Assembly: GCA_964555935.1 (NCBI GenBank)
Contig: CAZKUN010000388.1
Location: 1-6,366 of the forward strand
From: CAZKUN01 sp964555935
GTDB taxonomy: Bacteria > Armatimonadota > Zipacnadia > Zipacnadales > VGFC01
Reading direction: 5' to 3'
DNA: 6,366 bases
Shown: piece by piece, positions 1 to 5,166 of the stretch
How the letters are laid out: every line of letters begins with the position of its first letter
How positions within the stretch are numbered: position 1 is the first letter of the stretch
Program-made: the position numbers and the translations under genes
The notes under the pieces: model-generated
What the model was told of the DNA's origin: nothing
Seen by the model: only the letters and a program-made list of their open reading frames with translations
Database searches by the model: none

Positions 1-1432
1 AATCGCCCATCTGGCCTGACTGCACCATCGCATTCGGCTGCAGGTGGGCGCCAGTGAACTTGATCTCGGATTCGGCCAGGACTTGCCCTTCAGTGACGGT
101 CTGACCCGTGGTCTCATCGGTCCAACTTGAGTAGTCGTCCGGGCCCGTCAGGTAGTCGCACTTGTAATTCGTGGGGACCAGTCGGAACTCGAGTTGGGCC
201 GTGCTGCGGAGGATCTTGGTGACGCGGGCGGGGTCCTTGACTCCAGGGAGTTCGACGATGATGCGGTCGCTGCCCTGTTTCTGAACCAGAGGTTCCTTGA
301 CGTCGCTCATGCTGTACATCCGCATGTCGATGATATGCTTCGCTTTGTCGGCGGTCTCAGTGTCGATGAACACGCTTGCGGGCTCGTCGGCATCGATCTG
401 CACGCCCTGATACCTGGCCTGCAGCCACTCCTGGACCTGGCGGCGTTGGTCCTTAGCGACCGCGTCATCGGTCGCGCGGGTACGGATCTTGATCATCGAA
501 CCCGACACCACGTTCACGTCGGCGTGCTCGGCGCCCATGTCAGCCATGAGCTGCCCAAGCTGGCCCTCCAGCGATTCGCGGGTCTCACCCGGGTCCCAGT
601 CGTCCGCGGGCTCCTCGGTGACCTCGGGATCCGCCGGCTCATCCGTCGCGTCGGCATCGGCCGGAGTCTCAGCGTCAGCGTCGTCCGCCGTCTCATCCGT
701 CGCATCGGCGTCGGCGGGAGTCTCGGCGTCGGCGTCATCCGCCGGTTCATCCGTCGCGTCGGCATCGGCCGGAGTCTCAGCGTCAGCGTCGTCCGCCGGC
801 TCCTCGGTGGTGTCCGCGTCGGCGTCAGCGTCCTCAGCAGGCTCTTCGACGGGCTCCGGAGCCTCTGCCGGCAGTTCGCCATCTTCGGCGTCGACGGCCT
901 CGGCGATCATCGGGCGATCTTCAGGCGATGTGAACGTTAGTTCCGTGCTTGGTTTGCACTGCAACACGACGTGCGCGCCGCCCTGAAGGTCCAGTCCGAG
1001 CCGAATCTTCGGCACGGGCGTGAAGACACCAATAGGACCCAGTGCAAATAGGGGTTCTTCGCCCTTGTCTTCGACATCGACGGCGGCAGCCGACAGCCCC
1101 TCGTATTCGTCCTCGAGAGCGCTCATCACAACAGCGCGGTCGGCCTCACGCTGCTCCGGCCTGACAATGCGCGTCGATATGCGCAGGGTTCGCGGGTCTA
1201 TGAACTCGAACTGCTCGACGCCTTTCAGGACGACCTTGTCTTTGATTTCCTCGAGTTTTGCTGTCAGCGCTTCCTCGCCCTCGGCGACGGGCTCGCTAAA
1301 GGTGTAATCGAAGACCGCCAAGCCGGGGTCATCGCCCCCGCTGACGAACCGGATCGGCTGGAAGCCGATCTCGAACGTCACCAGCAATATGAGGACGAGA
1401 AGCAGGATCCACATCTTCGGACGGTGCTGCAT
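1..1432 (-). CDS. secD: Protein translocase subunit SecD, N-terminal part (C-terminus beyond left edge)
   Basis: SecD works with SecF as a membrane partner of the SecYEG channel and uses the proton gradient to help pull exported proteins across. The minus frame from ATG at 1432 is open for 477 codons to the window edge. Residues 8-24 are a hydrophobic first membrane helix. The SecD signature LGLDLQGG is at residues 145-152. Near the left edge, segments such as VQKQGSDRIIVELPG and AQLEFRLVPTN match the conserved P1 periplasmic domain of SecD (E. coli has VQRQGADRIVVELPG and LEFRLVNTN). The C-terminal membrane domain is outside the window. Residues about 178-277 are an acidic Ala/Asp/Glu/Pro/Thr segment with an 18-residue repeat that E. 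coli SecD lacks. The start is supported by a GAGG ribosome site 10 nt upstream and a strong promoter at 1509-1538. secF is expected further left but cannot be seen. Confidence 0.95.
   Translation of the reverse strand, partial: MQHRPKMWILLLVLILLVTFEIGFQPIRFVSGGDDPGLAVFDYTFSEPVAEGEEALTAKLEEIKDKVVLKGVEQFEFIDPRTLRISTRIVRPEQREADRAVVMSALEDEYEGLSAAAVDVEDKGEEPLFALGPIGVFTPVPKIRLGLDLQGGAHVVLQCKPSTELTFTSPEDRPMIAEAVDAEDGELPAEAPEPVEEPAEDADADADTTEEPADDADAETPADADATDEPADDADAETPADADATDETADDADAETPADADATDEPADPEVTEEPADDWDPGETRESLEGQLGQLMADMGAEHADVNVVSGSMIKIRTRATDDAVAKDQRRQVQEWLQARYQGVQIDADEPASVFIDTETADKAKHIIDMRMYSMSDVKEPLVQKQGSDRIIVELPGVKDPARVTKILRSTAQLEFRLVPTNYKCDYLTGPDDYSSWTDETTGQTVTEGQVLAESEIKFTGAHLQPNAMVQSGQMGD
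647..808 (-). repeat. Three in-frame 54-bp tandem repeats encoding acidic 18-residue units in SecD
   Basis: Read in the secD frame, three consecutive 18-residue copies follow the pattern T-(D/E)-E-(P/T)-ADDADAETPADADA (SecD residues 209-226, 227-244 and 245-262), then a partial fourth copy (TDEPAD). A related TEEPADD module sits on both sides of the array. Taking plus-strand 54-bp blocks, 639-692 and 747-800 differ at one base. The middle block 693-746 differs from the first at eight bases, seven of them at codon wobble positions. The unit contains no cysteine, no aromatic residue and no basic residue, so it is probably a disordered, strongly negative linker on the periplasmic side. Confidence 0.9.
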
Positions 1433-1508
1433 ATCAGGTCAACCTCGAGCACATCCATGCTAGAATTCGCCCATCCCCTTCGAGACGGGCGCAAGGGTAC
1501 GAACCGAA

Positions 1509-1538
1509 AGTATACGCGATCACTAAACAGGGTGTCAA
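1509..1538 (-). promoter_or_regulatory. Sigma-70-type promoter of secD
   Basis: On the minus strand, TTGACA (plus positions 1533-1538) is followed after 18 nt by TATACT (1509-1514). The first is a perfect -35 box and the second differs from TATAAT at one base. Transcription would begin near 1502, leaving a leader of about 70 nt before the secD ATG at 1432. The position, orientation and sharply AT-richer composition in a GC-rich neighbourhood support the call. The start point is inferred. Confidence 0.75.
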
Positions 1539-1574
1539 TTGAGGTTTACGTACCGATGAAGAGAAGGTTCCGCA

Positions 1575-1613
1575 GGCCCTGAAATCAGCCAGTCGGCGGG
1601 TGTTTTCAGGGCC
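1575..1613 (-). terminator. Candidate hairpin terminator after the 1649-2122 gene
   Basis: GGCCCTGAAA (1575-1584) pairs perfectly with TTTCAGGGCC (1604-1613), giving a 10-bp stem with a 19-nt loop. It begins 35 nt downstream of the stop of the minus-strand gene 1649-2122 and lies upstream of the secD promoter, where a terminator would separate the two units. There is no run of T after the stem on either strand, so it is not a classical intrinsic terminator. It could instead be a processing or 3'-end stabilising hairpin. Confidence 0.45.
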
Positions 1614-1648
1614 CTAAGCACGTCGGCGTCGTCGCGTCATCTGCATGT

Positions 1649-2122
1649 TTAGTACTCATAGGCCTTCTGGGCAGTCATGTAGCCCTCGGCCTTCAGCATC
1701 CGCCAGCCGCCCTTCTCCTTGGCCCATGTAGTGCGCACGGGGAAGGGGCCCTCGTGGTTCACCTTGCCGCCTCCGTAGTCGATGGAAAACTCAACGCGGA
1801 GGTTCACCGTCGCCGTGGAGCCCTGAACGACGGGTGCGTCGGTGAGGACAACGCACCTGATCGCGCCCCTCTCGCGGAGCCCCGCGACGAGCAAGCGCAT
1901 CAGTTCGCGCTTGTTCTCGTTTATCGAGTCCTCATATTCCTCGGAAACGTGCTCCATGCACCCGCTGACGCTCTTGGCGTTCACGGCCGCCTGGATCTCG
2001 GCGATGTTGTCGAGCACCCTCTGTTCGGCGGTCCGCCCATCGGGCGCGAAGTACCACACGGCCAGCACGCCCGCCGCTATCGCTGCCAACGCCACGAGTC
2101 CGATCTTCGCTTTTCGTGCCAT
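1649..2122 (-). CDS. Small membrane-anchored protein, probably NTF2-like (SnoaL/DUF4440-type) fold
   Basis: The product is 157 residues long. A basic N-terminus (MARKAK) and a hydrophobic helix at residues 7-25 would anchor it in the inner membrane with the rest outside. The remainder reads like an NTF2-like domain: an amphipathic helix with paired acidic residues (about 33-65), a second helix (about 68-86), then strands ending in TTWAKEKGGWRMLKAEGY (131-148). The Trp/Gly-Gly-Trp hairpin near the end is typical of such proteins. No catalytic motif is recognisable, so the function is unknown. The start at 2122 is preferred over an in-frame ATG at 2152 because GGAGGTGA (plus 2127-2134) lies 7 nt before it. 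The gene is divergent from the histidine phosphatase gene and codirectional with secD, but secD has its own promoter. Confidence 0.8.
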   Translation of the reverse strand: MARKAKIGLVALAAIAAGVLAVWYFAPDGRTAEQRVLDNIAEIQAAVNAKSVSGCMEHVSEEYEDSINENKRELMRLLVAGLRERGAIRCVVLTDAPVVQGSTATVNLRVEFSIDYGGGKVNHEGPFPVRTTWAKEKGGWRMLKAEGYMTAQKAYEY

Positions 2123-2126
2123 CGTG

Positions 2127-2134
2127 TCACCTCC
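2127..2134 (-). promoter_or_regulatory. Strong Shine-Dalgarno site that fixes the start at 2122
   Basis: The minus strand reads GGAGGTGA here, complementary to the anti-SD end of 16S rRNA, with GGAGG ending 7 nt before ATG at 2122. It lies inside the longer ORF that begins at 2152, so it argues for the shorter protein. Confidence 0.8.
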
Positions 2135-2289
2135 GGTGGGTGGGCTATTCACTCTCCTTAACGCAGGTGCTAGCGGGCAGGCCTCGGCGAGGCGAACGGT
2201 TGCCGGCTGTGCTCCCTGTCACGCTTGGTCGGAGGACCGCCGCCCAGTCGCGCGGAAGAGGACGCGCTGTCTGGGACGCGGGCCTGGCG

Positions 2290-2302
2290 TCACGGTCCGT
2301 GA
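2290..2302. promoter_or_regulatory. Perfect 13-bp palindrome touching the ribosome site of the histidine phosphatase gene
   Basis: TCACGG-T-CCGTGA is a 6-bp inverted repeat with a one-base centre. Its right arm overlaps the first two bases of the GAGGAG ribosome site (2301-2306) of the gene starting at 2315. It could be an operator or an RNA hairpin that masks the ribosome site, but a chance match in GC-rich DNA is possible. Further short stems lie upstream: GCCTC/GAGGC at 2181-2193, GGTC/GACC at 2227-2238 and CCCAG/CTGGG at 2243-2275. Confidence 0.3.
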
Positions 2303-2314
2303 GGAGAGCCCGCT

Positions 2315-2896
2315 ATGATACGCCTCTATCTTGTCCGCCACGGGCAGACCTACTTCGAGCCAGACCAGAGGCTGAAGGGCCAACTCGACGTTCGATTGGA
2401 TCTGACGGGGCGCGAGCAGGCCCGCGCGGTGGCAAATCACTTGCACAGCTCCCGCGTCGATGCGGTCTACGCCTCAACACTACGCCGCACGCGCGAGGGC
2501 GCGGACGTGATTTCCGAGCTTACCGGGGCTCCGCTGCTGGTCTCGCCTCTGATAGACGAGCGGGGCTGGGGGCAGCGGCAGGGGCTGGCGAGCTACGAGA
2601 TGGCGATCGAACAGGCGGCTGGACGCGTTGCGACGGACGGGTTCGGCCCGATGGGCGAGCCCGCCGATGAATTTGCGCGGCGCGCTCAGCTCTTTCTCGA
2701 CTTGGTGGCGGAACGCTCCGGCCAGACTGTCGTCGCTGTCACGCATGGCGGGATCCTCAAGAATCTGGTCCTGCCCGCCATCGGCCGGGCGCCAACAGAC
2801 CGAGGCGCCTACACGCAAGACACCGGCGCCATATCGCTGCTCGAATATGACGGCAGCGCGTGGCGGCCAGCGTTCCTAAACATGAAACCGAAGTGA
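2315..2896 (+). CDS. Histidine phosphatase family protein (phosphoglycerate mutase-like)
   Basis: The 193-residue protein is a cytoplasmic member of the branch that includes GpmB- and CobC-like phosphatases. The N-terminal LVRHGQT (residues 6-12) carries the nucleophile His9 with Arg8. STLRRTRE (54-61) supplies the second phosphate-binding Arg. Glu82 in LIDERGWG is in the place of the acid residue. VTHGG (142-146) holds the second catalytic His144. The length is normal for a single-domain member. The family removes phosphate from small molecules through a phosphohistidine intermediate. The substrate (phosphoglycerate, alpha-ribazole phosphate or another) cannot be told from sequence, and no cobalamin genes are adjacent. 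The start has GAGGAG 8 nt upstream. The HD-domain gene follows after 21 nt, so the two are probably cotranscribed. Confidence 0.93.
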   Translation: MIRLYLVRHGQTYFEPDQRLKGQLDVRLDLTGREQARAVANHLHSSRVDAVYASTLRRTREGADVISELTGAPLLVSPLIDERGWGQRQGLASYEMAIEQAAGRVATDGFGPMGEPADEFARRAQLFLDLVAERSGQTVVAVTHGGILKNLVLPAIGRAPTDRGAYTQDTGAISLLEYDGSAWRPAFLNMKPK

Positions 2897-2917
2897 TCCC
2901 AAGGGGAGTAGGCGACC

Positions 2918-3559
2918 ATGGAAAAGCAATTGGTGGCGGATCTGGTGGCGAAGGCGCGCGTGGAGAGTTCATTTGCCGTGCGCTCCGCATCGTTGGCGGA
3001 GTTCCGAAACAAGCCCGGACACTACCTCAACCTCTCCCTCGGTGACAAGACGGGCGATATTGCCGGGCGAGCTTGGGACAACGCGGAGGAGCTGGCGGAG
3101 GTCTGCCAGCCGGGGAACGTTGTCTGGATCTGCGGCCGCGTCGACGAGTACCAGGGCAAGACTCAGCTCATCGTCGACACTGCGGAACTCGTCCCGGCCA
3201 GCCATGTCGACCCGGGCGACTACCTCCCCACGTCGACTCGCGACCCGCTCGACATGATGGATGAACTCGACGCCGTGATCGAGACGGTTGAGGAGCCATA
3301 CCTGAAGGCCCTCCTGCACGCGTTCTTCGCCGACTCGACGTTCCGGACGAAGTTCGCGCATGGGGCGGGCGCCAAGGCGCTGCATCACTCTTTCGTGTCA
3401 GGCTTGCTTGAGCACACGCTGTCAGTGGTGATGATCCTGCGCGCTGTCCACGATCGCCACCCTCAGCTCGACCTCGACCTGTTGACCGCCGGAGCGATTC
3501 TGCATGATGTCGGCAAGACCACACCGACGCCGGACGCCTTCTCGGCCATACGGTGCTGA
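2918..3559 (+). CDS. YhaM-like OB-fold/HD 3'-5' exoribonuclease, N-terminal part (frameshifted)
   Basis: The 213-residue ORF has the layout of the YhaM family of 3'-5' exoribonucleases. An OB-fold nucleic-acid-binding domain (about residues 15-92, with GHYLNLSLGDKTGDIAGRAW) is followed by the first half of an HD metal-dependent domain. Visible HD features are HHSFVSGLLEHT (156-167) and ILHDVGKT (194-201), with the His196-Asp197 pair. After GKT the frame loses similarity and stops at TGA 3557-3559. The expected continuation is found in another frame of the same strand and gives the ORF 3553-3873. Alone, this product lacks the C-terminal metal ligands and should be inactive as a nuclease. Ribosome site GGGGAG lies 9 nt before the ATG, and the upstream phosphatase gene ends 21 nt earlier. 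The gene is either a recent pseudogene, a sequence error or a split gene. Confidence 0.85.
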   Translation: MEKQLVADLVAKARVESSFAVRSASLAEFRNKPGHYLNLSLGDKTGDIAGRAWDNAEELAEVCQPGNVVWICGRVDEYQGKTQLIVDTAELVPASHVDPGDYLPTSTRDPLDMMDELDAVIETVEEPYLKALLHAFFADSTFRTKFAHGAGAKALHHSFVSGLLEHTLSVVMILRAVHDRHPQLDLDLLTAGAILHDVGKTTPTPDAFSAIRC

Positions 3560-3873
3560 CTGATCGGATGGTGCGCGAGCAGATGGAGCAGATTCCCGAT
3601 TTCCCGGAGCAATTGGCGAATCTCCTCGTTCACATGCTCCTGAGCCACCACGGTCAGAAGGAATACGGAGCGCCGATTGTGCCCATGACGGCCGAGGCTT
3701 GCGCGCTGCACTACGCGGATAACCTCGATGCTCACGTGCAGTACTTCAGCCAAGTGGTGGAGAAGGGAACGGGTTCGGGCAATCGGTGGTCTGACTACCA
3801 GAGGTTGTTTGATCGGTACATATATATCGGCGATGCCGCTGAGAACGCAGACGAGCCCGAACAGGTCGAATAG
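3553..3873 (+). CDS. C-terminal part of the YhaM-like HD exoribonuclease, displaced frame
   Basis: This frame carries the second half of the HD domain. From GTG 3553, LLSHHGQKEYGAP (residues 29-41) has the family histidines after the HD pair, and LHYADNLDAHV (52-62) matches the LHYIDNLDAK segment of YhaM. Homology begins before the nominal start: the same frame is open from 3508 and reads TDAGRLLGHTVLTDRM, which resembles the YT-x-EG-x-LLGH segment that follows HD-x-GK in relatives. It is therefore the tail of the preceding gene, not an independent one. GTG overlaps the upstream stop as GTGCTGA, so coupled reinitiation is imaginable, but no ribosome site precedes it. The sigma-factor gene follows. 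Confidence 0.75.
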   Translation: MLTDRMVREQMEQIPDFPEQLANLLVHMLLSHHGQKEYGAPIVPMTAEACALHYADNLDAHVQYFSQVVEKGTGSGNRWSDYQRLFDRYIYIGDAAENADEPEQVE

Positions 3874-3891
3874 GCACGGCGCGTGAGTCGT

Positions 3892-3918
3892 GAACCTTCA
3901 GGCAAGCTGTTCGTCTAC
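3892..3918 (+). promoter_or_regulatory. Candidate ECF-type promoter of the sigma-factor operon
   Basis: GAACCT (3892-3897) and TCTAC (3914-3918) are separated by 16 nt, close to the pattern known for RpoE/AlgU-class sigma factors (GAACTT, 16-17 nt, TCTGA). Transcription would start near 3924, about 18 nt upstream of ATG 3943. ECF sigma genes often transcribe themselves, which fits the position. The match is short and not perfect. Confidence 0.42.
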
Positions 3919-3942
3919 GGACACATGGGAGCTACGCTCTGC

Positions 3943-4533
3943 ATGACGAGCAATGATGTGGCGGCCCTGCTGCAGAGGGCCCAGGCCGGTGACGCGCGAG
4001 CGTTTGAGGACCTCGTGCGGCCCCACATCGGTCGCGTCTACAACTACGTCGCCAGGATGGTCGGCGACGCGTCCGAGGCCGAGGACCTGACCCAAGACGC
4101 GGTCCTGCGCGCCCACCGGGCCATCAAGTCGTTTCGGGGGGGCGCCACGTTCCAAACGTGGCTCTACCGGATCGCGACGAACATTTGCGTCGATGCGCTC
4201 AGGCGCCGCGCGCGGAAGGACTCGCGCGTCTCATCGCTGGATGCTCCCCTCAAAGCCGACCAGGGGGAATTGCAGCGCGAGATCGCCGATCAGCAGCGAG
4301 ATCCTCAAGATCTTGCCGAGGCATCCGAGTTGCGTGGCGAGGTGCTGCGGGCAATTGCGTACCTGTCTCCGAAACTCCGGGGGGTCGTTGTGTTGTTCGA
4401 CTTACAGGGGCTGTCGTACGAGGAGATCGCCGAAACGCTTGGCCTCCCGCTCGGAACGGTCAAGAGCAGACTCTTCAACGCGCGCTCACGATTGCGCGAG
4501 CTGTTGACGCCGTATGTGGTAGATCAGGCATGA
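3943..4533 (+). CDS. ECF-family RNA polymerase sigma factor (RpoE/SigW-like)
   Basis: The 196-residue product directs RNA polymerase to a dedicated promoter set. Region 2 spans about residues 21-90: the DLTQDAVLRAHRAI segment (48-61) for core binding and FQTWLYRIATNICVDALRRR (70-89) for -10 recognition. A charged linker (91-130) leads to region 4 (about 133-187), with the helix-turn-helix YEEIAETLGLPLGTVKSRLFNARSR. There is no region 1.1 or 3 and no C-terminal extension, so it is a plain ECF factor. The frame is open from GTG 3883, and ATG 3925 is a second option. ATG 3943 is preferred because the protein then begins as ECF factors usually do (MTSNDVAALLQRAQAGD), GGGAG lies 11 nt upstream, and the candidate promoter falls outside the gene. 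The anti-sigma gene follows immediately, which identifies the likely controller. Confidence 0.93.
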   Translation: MTSNDVAALLQRAQAGDARAFEDLVRPHIGRVYNYVARMVGDASEAEDLTQDAVLRAHRAIKSFRGGATFQTWLYRIATNICVDALRRRARKDSRVSSLDAPLKADQGELQREIADQQRDPQDLAEASELRGEVLRAIAYLSPKLRGVVVLFDLQGLSYEEIAETLGLPLGTVKSRLFNARSRLRELLTPYVVDQA

Positions 4534-4544
4534 GGGGAAACACG

Positions 4545-5102
4545 ATGGACTGCCCAAACCGAAACACCGATCTGATATCAGCCTACGTCGACGGGATGGC
4601 CACGAGCACGGAGAAGATCGCGCTCGAGAAGCACATGTCCGAGTGCTCGGCCTGCGCGCGCGAGGTGCGGGAACTCGTCCGCACGCGTGATTTCGTGCGG
4701 GGCTTGCCGACTCTCACTCCGTCGCCCCGACTCATGCCCTCGATTTCTCAGAAGCTCAGAGAGCAGAAGGTCGGCTGGCTCCAGCGCCTGTTCTGGACCG
4801 GCGGCCCGGCGAATCTGCGCGCATCGGTTGCGTTGGCCGCGTGCCTCGTCGTCTGCGCAACTCTCGGCGTCGTGGCCGTCAACCACACGGGGACGGTCGA
4901 TGCGCATAGTGTGGTTGAGCTGCCGGAAGCTAGCGCACCCATGGCGCCCATCGAGCACCACGACGTGTATGAGCCTCCAGCGACGACGCTGGTTGATCTG
5001 CCCGTTGACGCATACGAGGGCTCCTGCGCGCTGACACACGCGGCGTATGACCGAGACGAGACAGTTTGGGCCGTTGACTCGGTGATGCTGGCGAGCCACT
5101 GA
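4545..5102 (+). CDS. Membrane-spanning anti-sigma factor with zinc-finger (ZAS/zf-HC2) domain
   Basis: The 185-residue protein should hold the preceding sigma factor inactive at the inner membrane. The N-terminal domain has the zinc anti-sigma signature His30-x3-Cys34-x2-Cys37 (LEKHMSECSAC), with Cys3 as a possible fourth ligand and the usual LISAYVDG lead-in. A linker of about 50 residues reaches one hydrophobic helix (about 92-113). Residues 114-185 would be periplasmic, Pro-rich in the middle, without a recognised domain. ATG 4545 has GAGGGG 7 nt upstream. An in-frame ATG at 4530 overlaps the sigma stop as ATGA and is a real alternative, adding five residues. Either way the two genes are translationally close, as expected for a sigma/anti-sigma pair. 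Release presumably needs regulated proteolysis, but no protease gene is visible in the window. Confidence 0.9.
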   Translation: MDCPNRNTDLISAYVDGMATSTEKIALEKHMSECSACAREVRELVRTRDFVRGLPTLTPSPRLMPSISQKLREQKVGWLQRLFWTGGPANLRASVALAACLVVCATLGVVAVNHTGTVDAHSVVELPEASAPMAPIEHHDVYEPPATTLVDLPVDAYEGSCALTHAAYDRDETVWAVDSVMLASH

Positions 5103-5166
5103 GTGTGATATCGGTCAATGTCTGTAACCGTCGGCCCAGTCGCATCCATTGCAGAGGGTAAGTAGG

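Noticed and set aside
194..986. Long plus-strand ORFs (Ser/Ala- and Val/Arg-rich) opposite secD
   Set aside because: They are reading-frame shadows of the GC-rich acidic repeat in secD. The minus frame has the SecD signatures, a promoter and a ribosome site, while the plus ORFs have low-complexity products and no recognisable domain.
2227..2242. Short match to the 3' conserved box of the cobalamin riboswitch (GGAGGACCGCC-like), upstream of a CobC-like phosphatase family gene
   Set aside because: The other conserved parts of the cobalamin riboswitch are not present in the right order, and the available space upstream is too short. The match is a simple GC-rich hairpin. An Infernal search with the cobalamin model would settle it.
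3508..3559. Programmed ribosomal frameshift joining the two HD-domain ORFs
   Set aside because: The region where homology changes frame has no X-XXY-YYZ slippery sequence and no internal Shine-Dalgarno stimulator, and family-conserved residues appear to be missing at the junction. A deletion fits better.
3883..3942. N-terminal extension of the sigma factor from GTG 3883
   Set aside because: The extra 20 residues are not like an ECF N-terminus, no good ribosome site precedes GTG 3883, and the extension would cover the candidate promoter. It remains possible as an automatic annotation.
4136..4142. Run of seven G in the sigma gene as a possible frameshift
   Set aside because: The region 2 sequence reads straight through (SFRGGATFQTWLYRIATN) and matches the ECF family on both sides, so the frame is intact.
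4158..4544. Upstream extension of the anti-sigma frame inside the sigma gene
   Set aside because: This part overlaps the sigma coding region in another frame and has no protein features. ATG 4545 (or 4530) with its GAGGGG site is the natural start.
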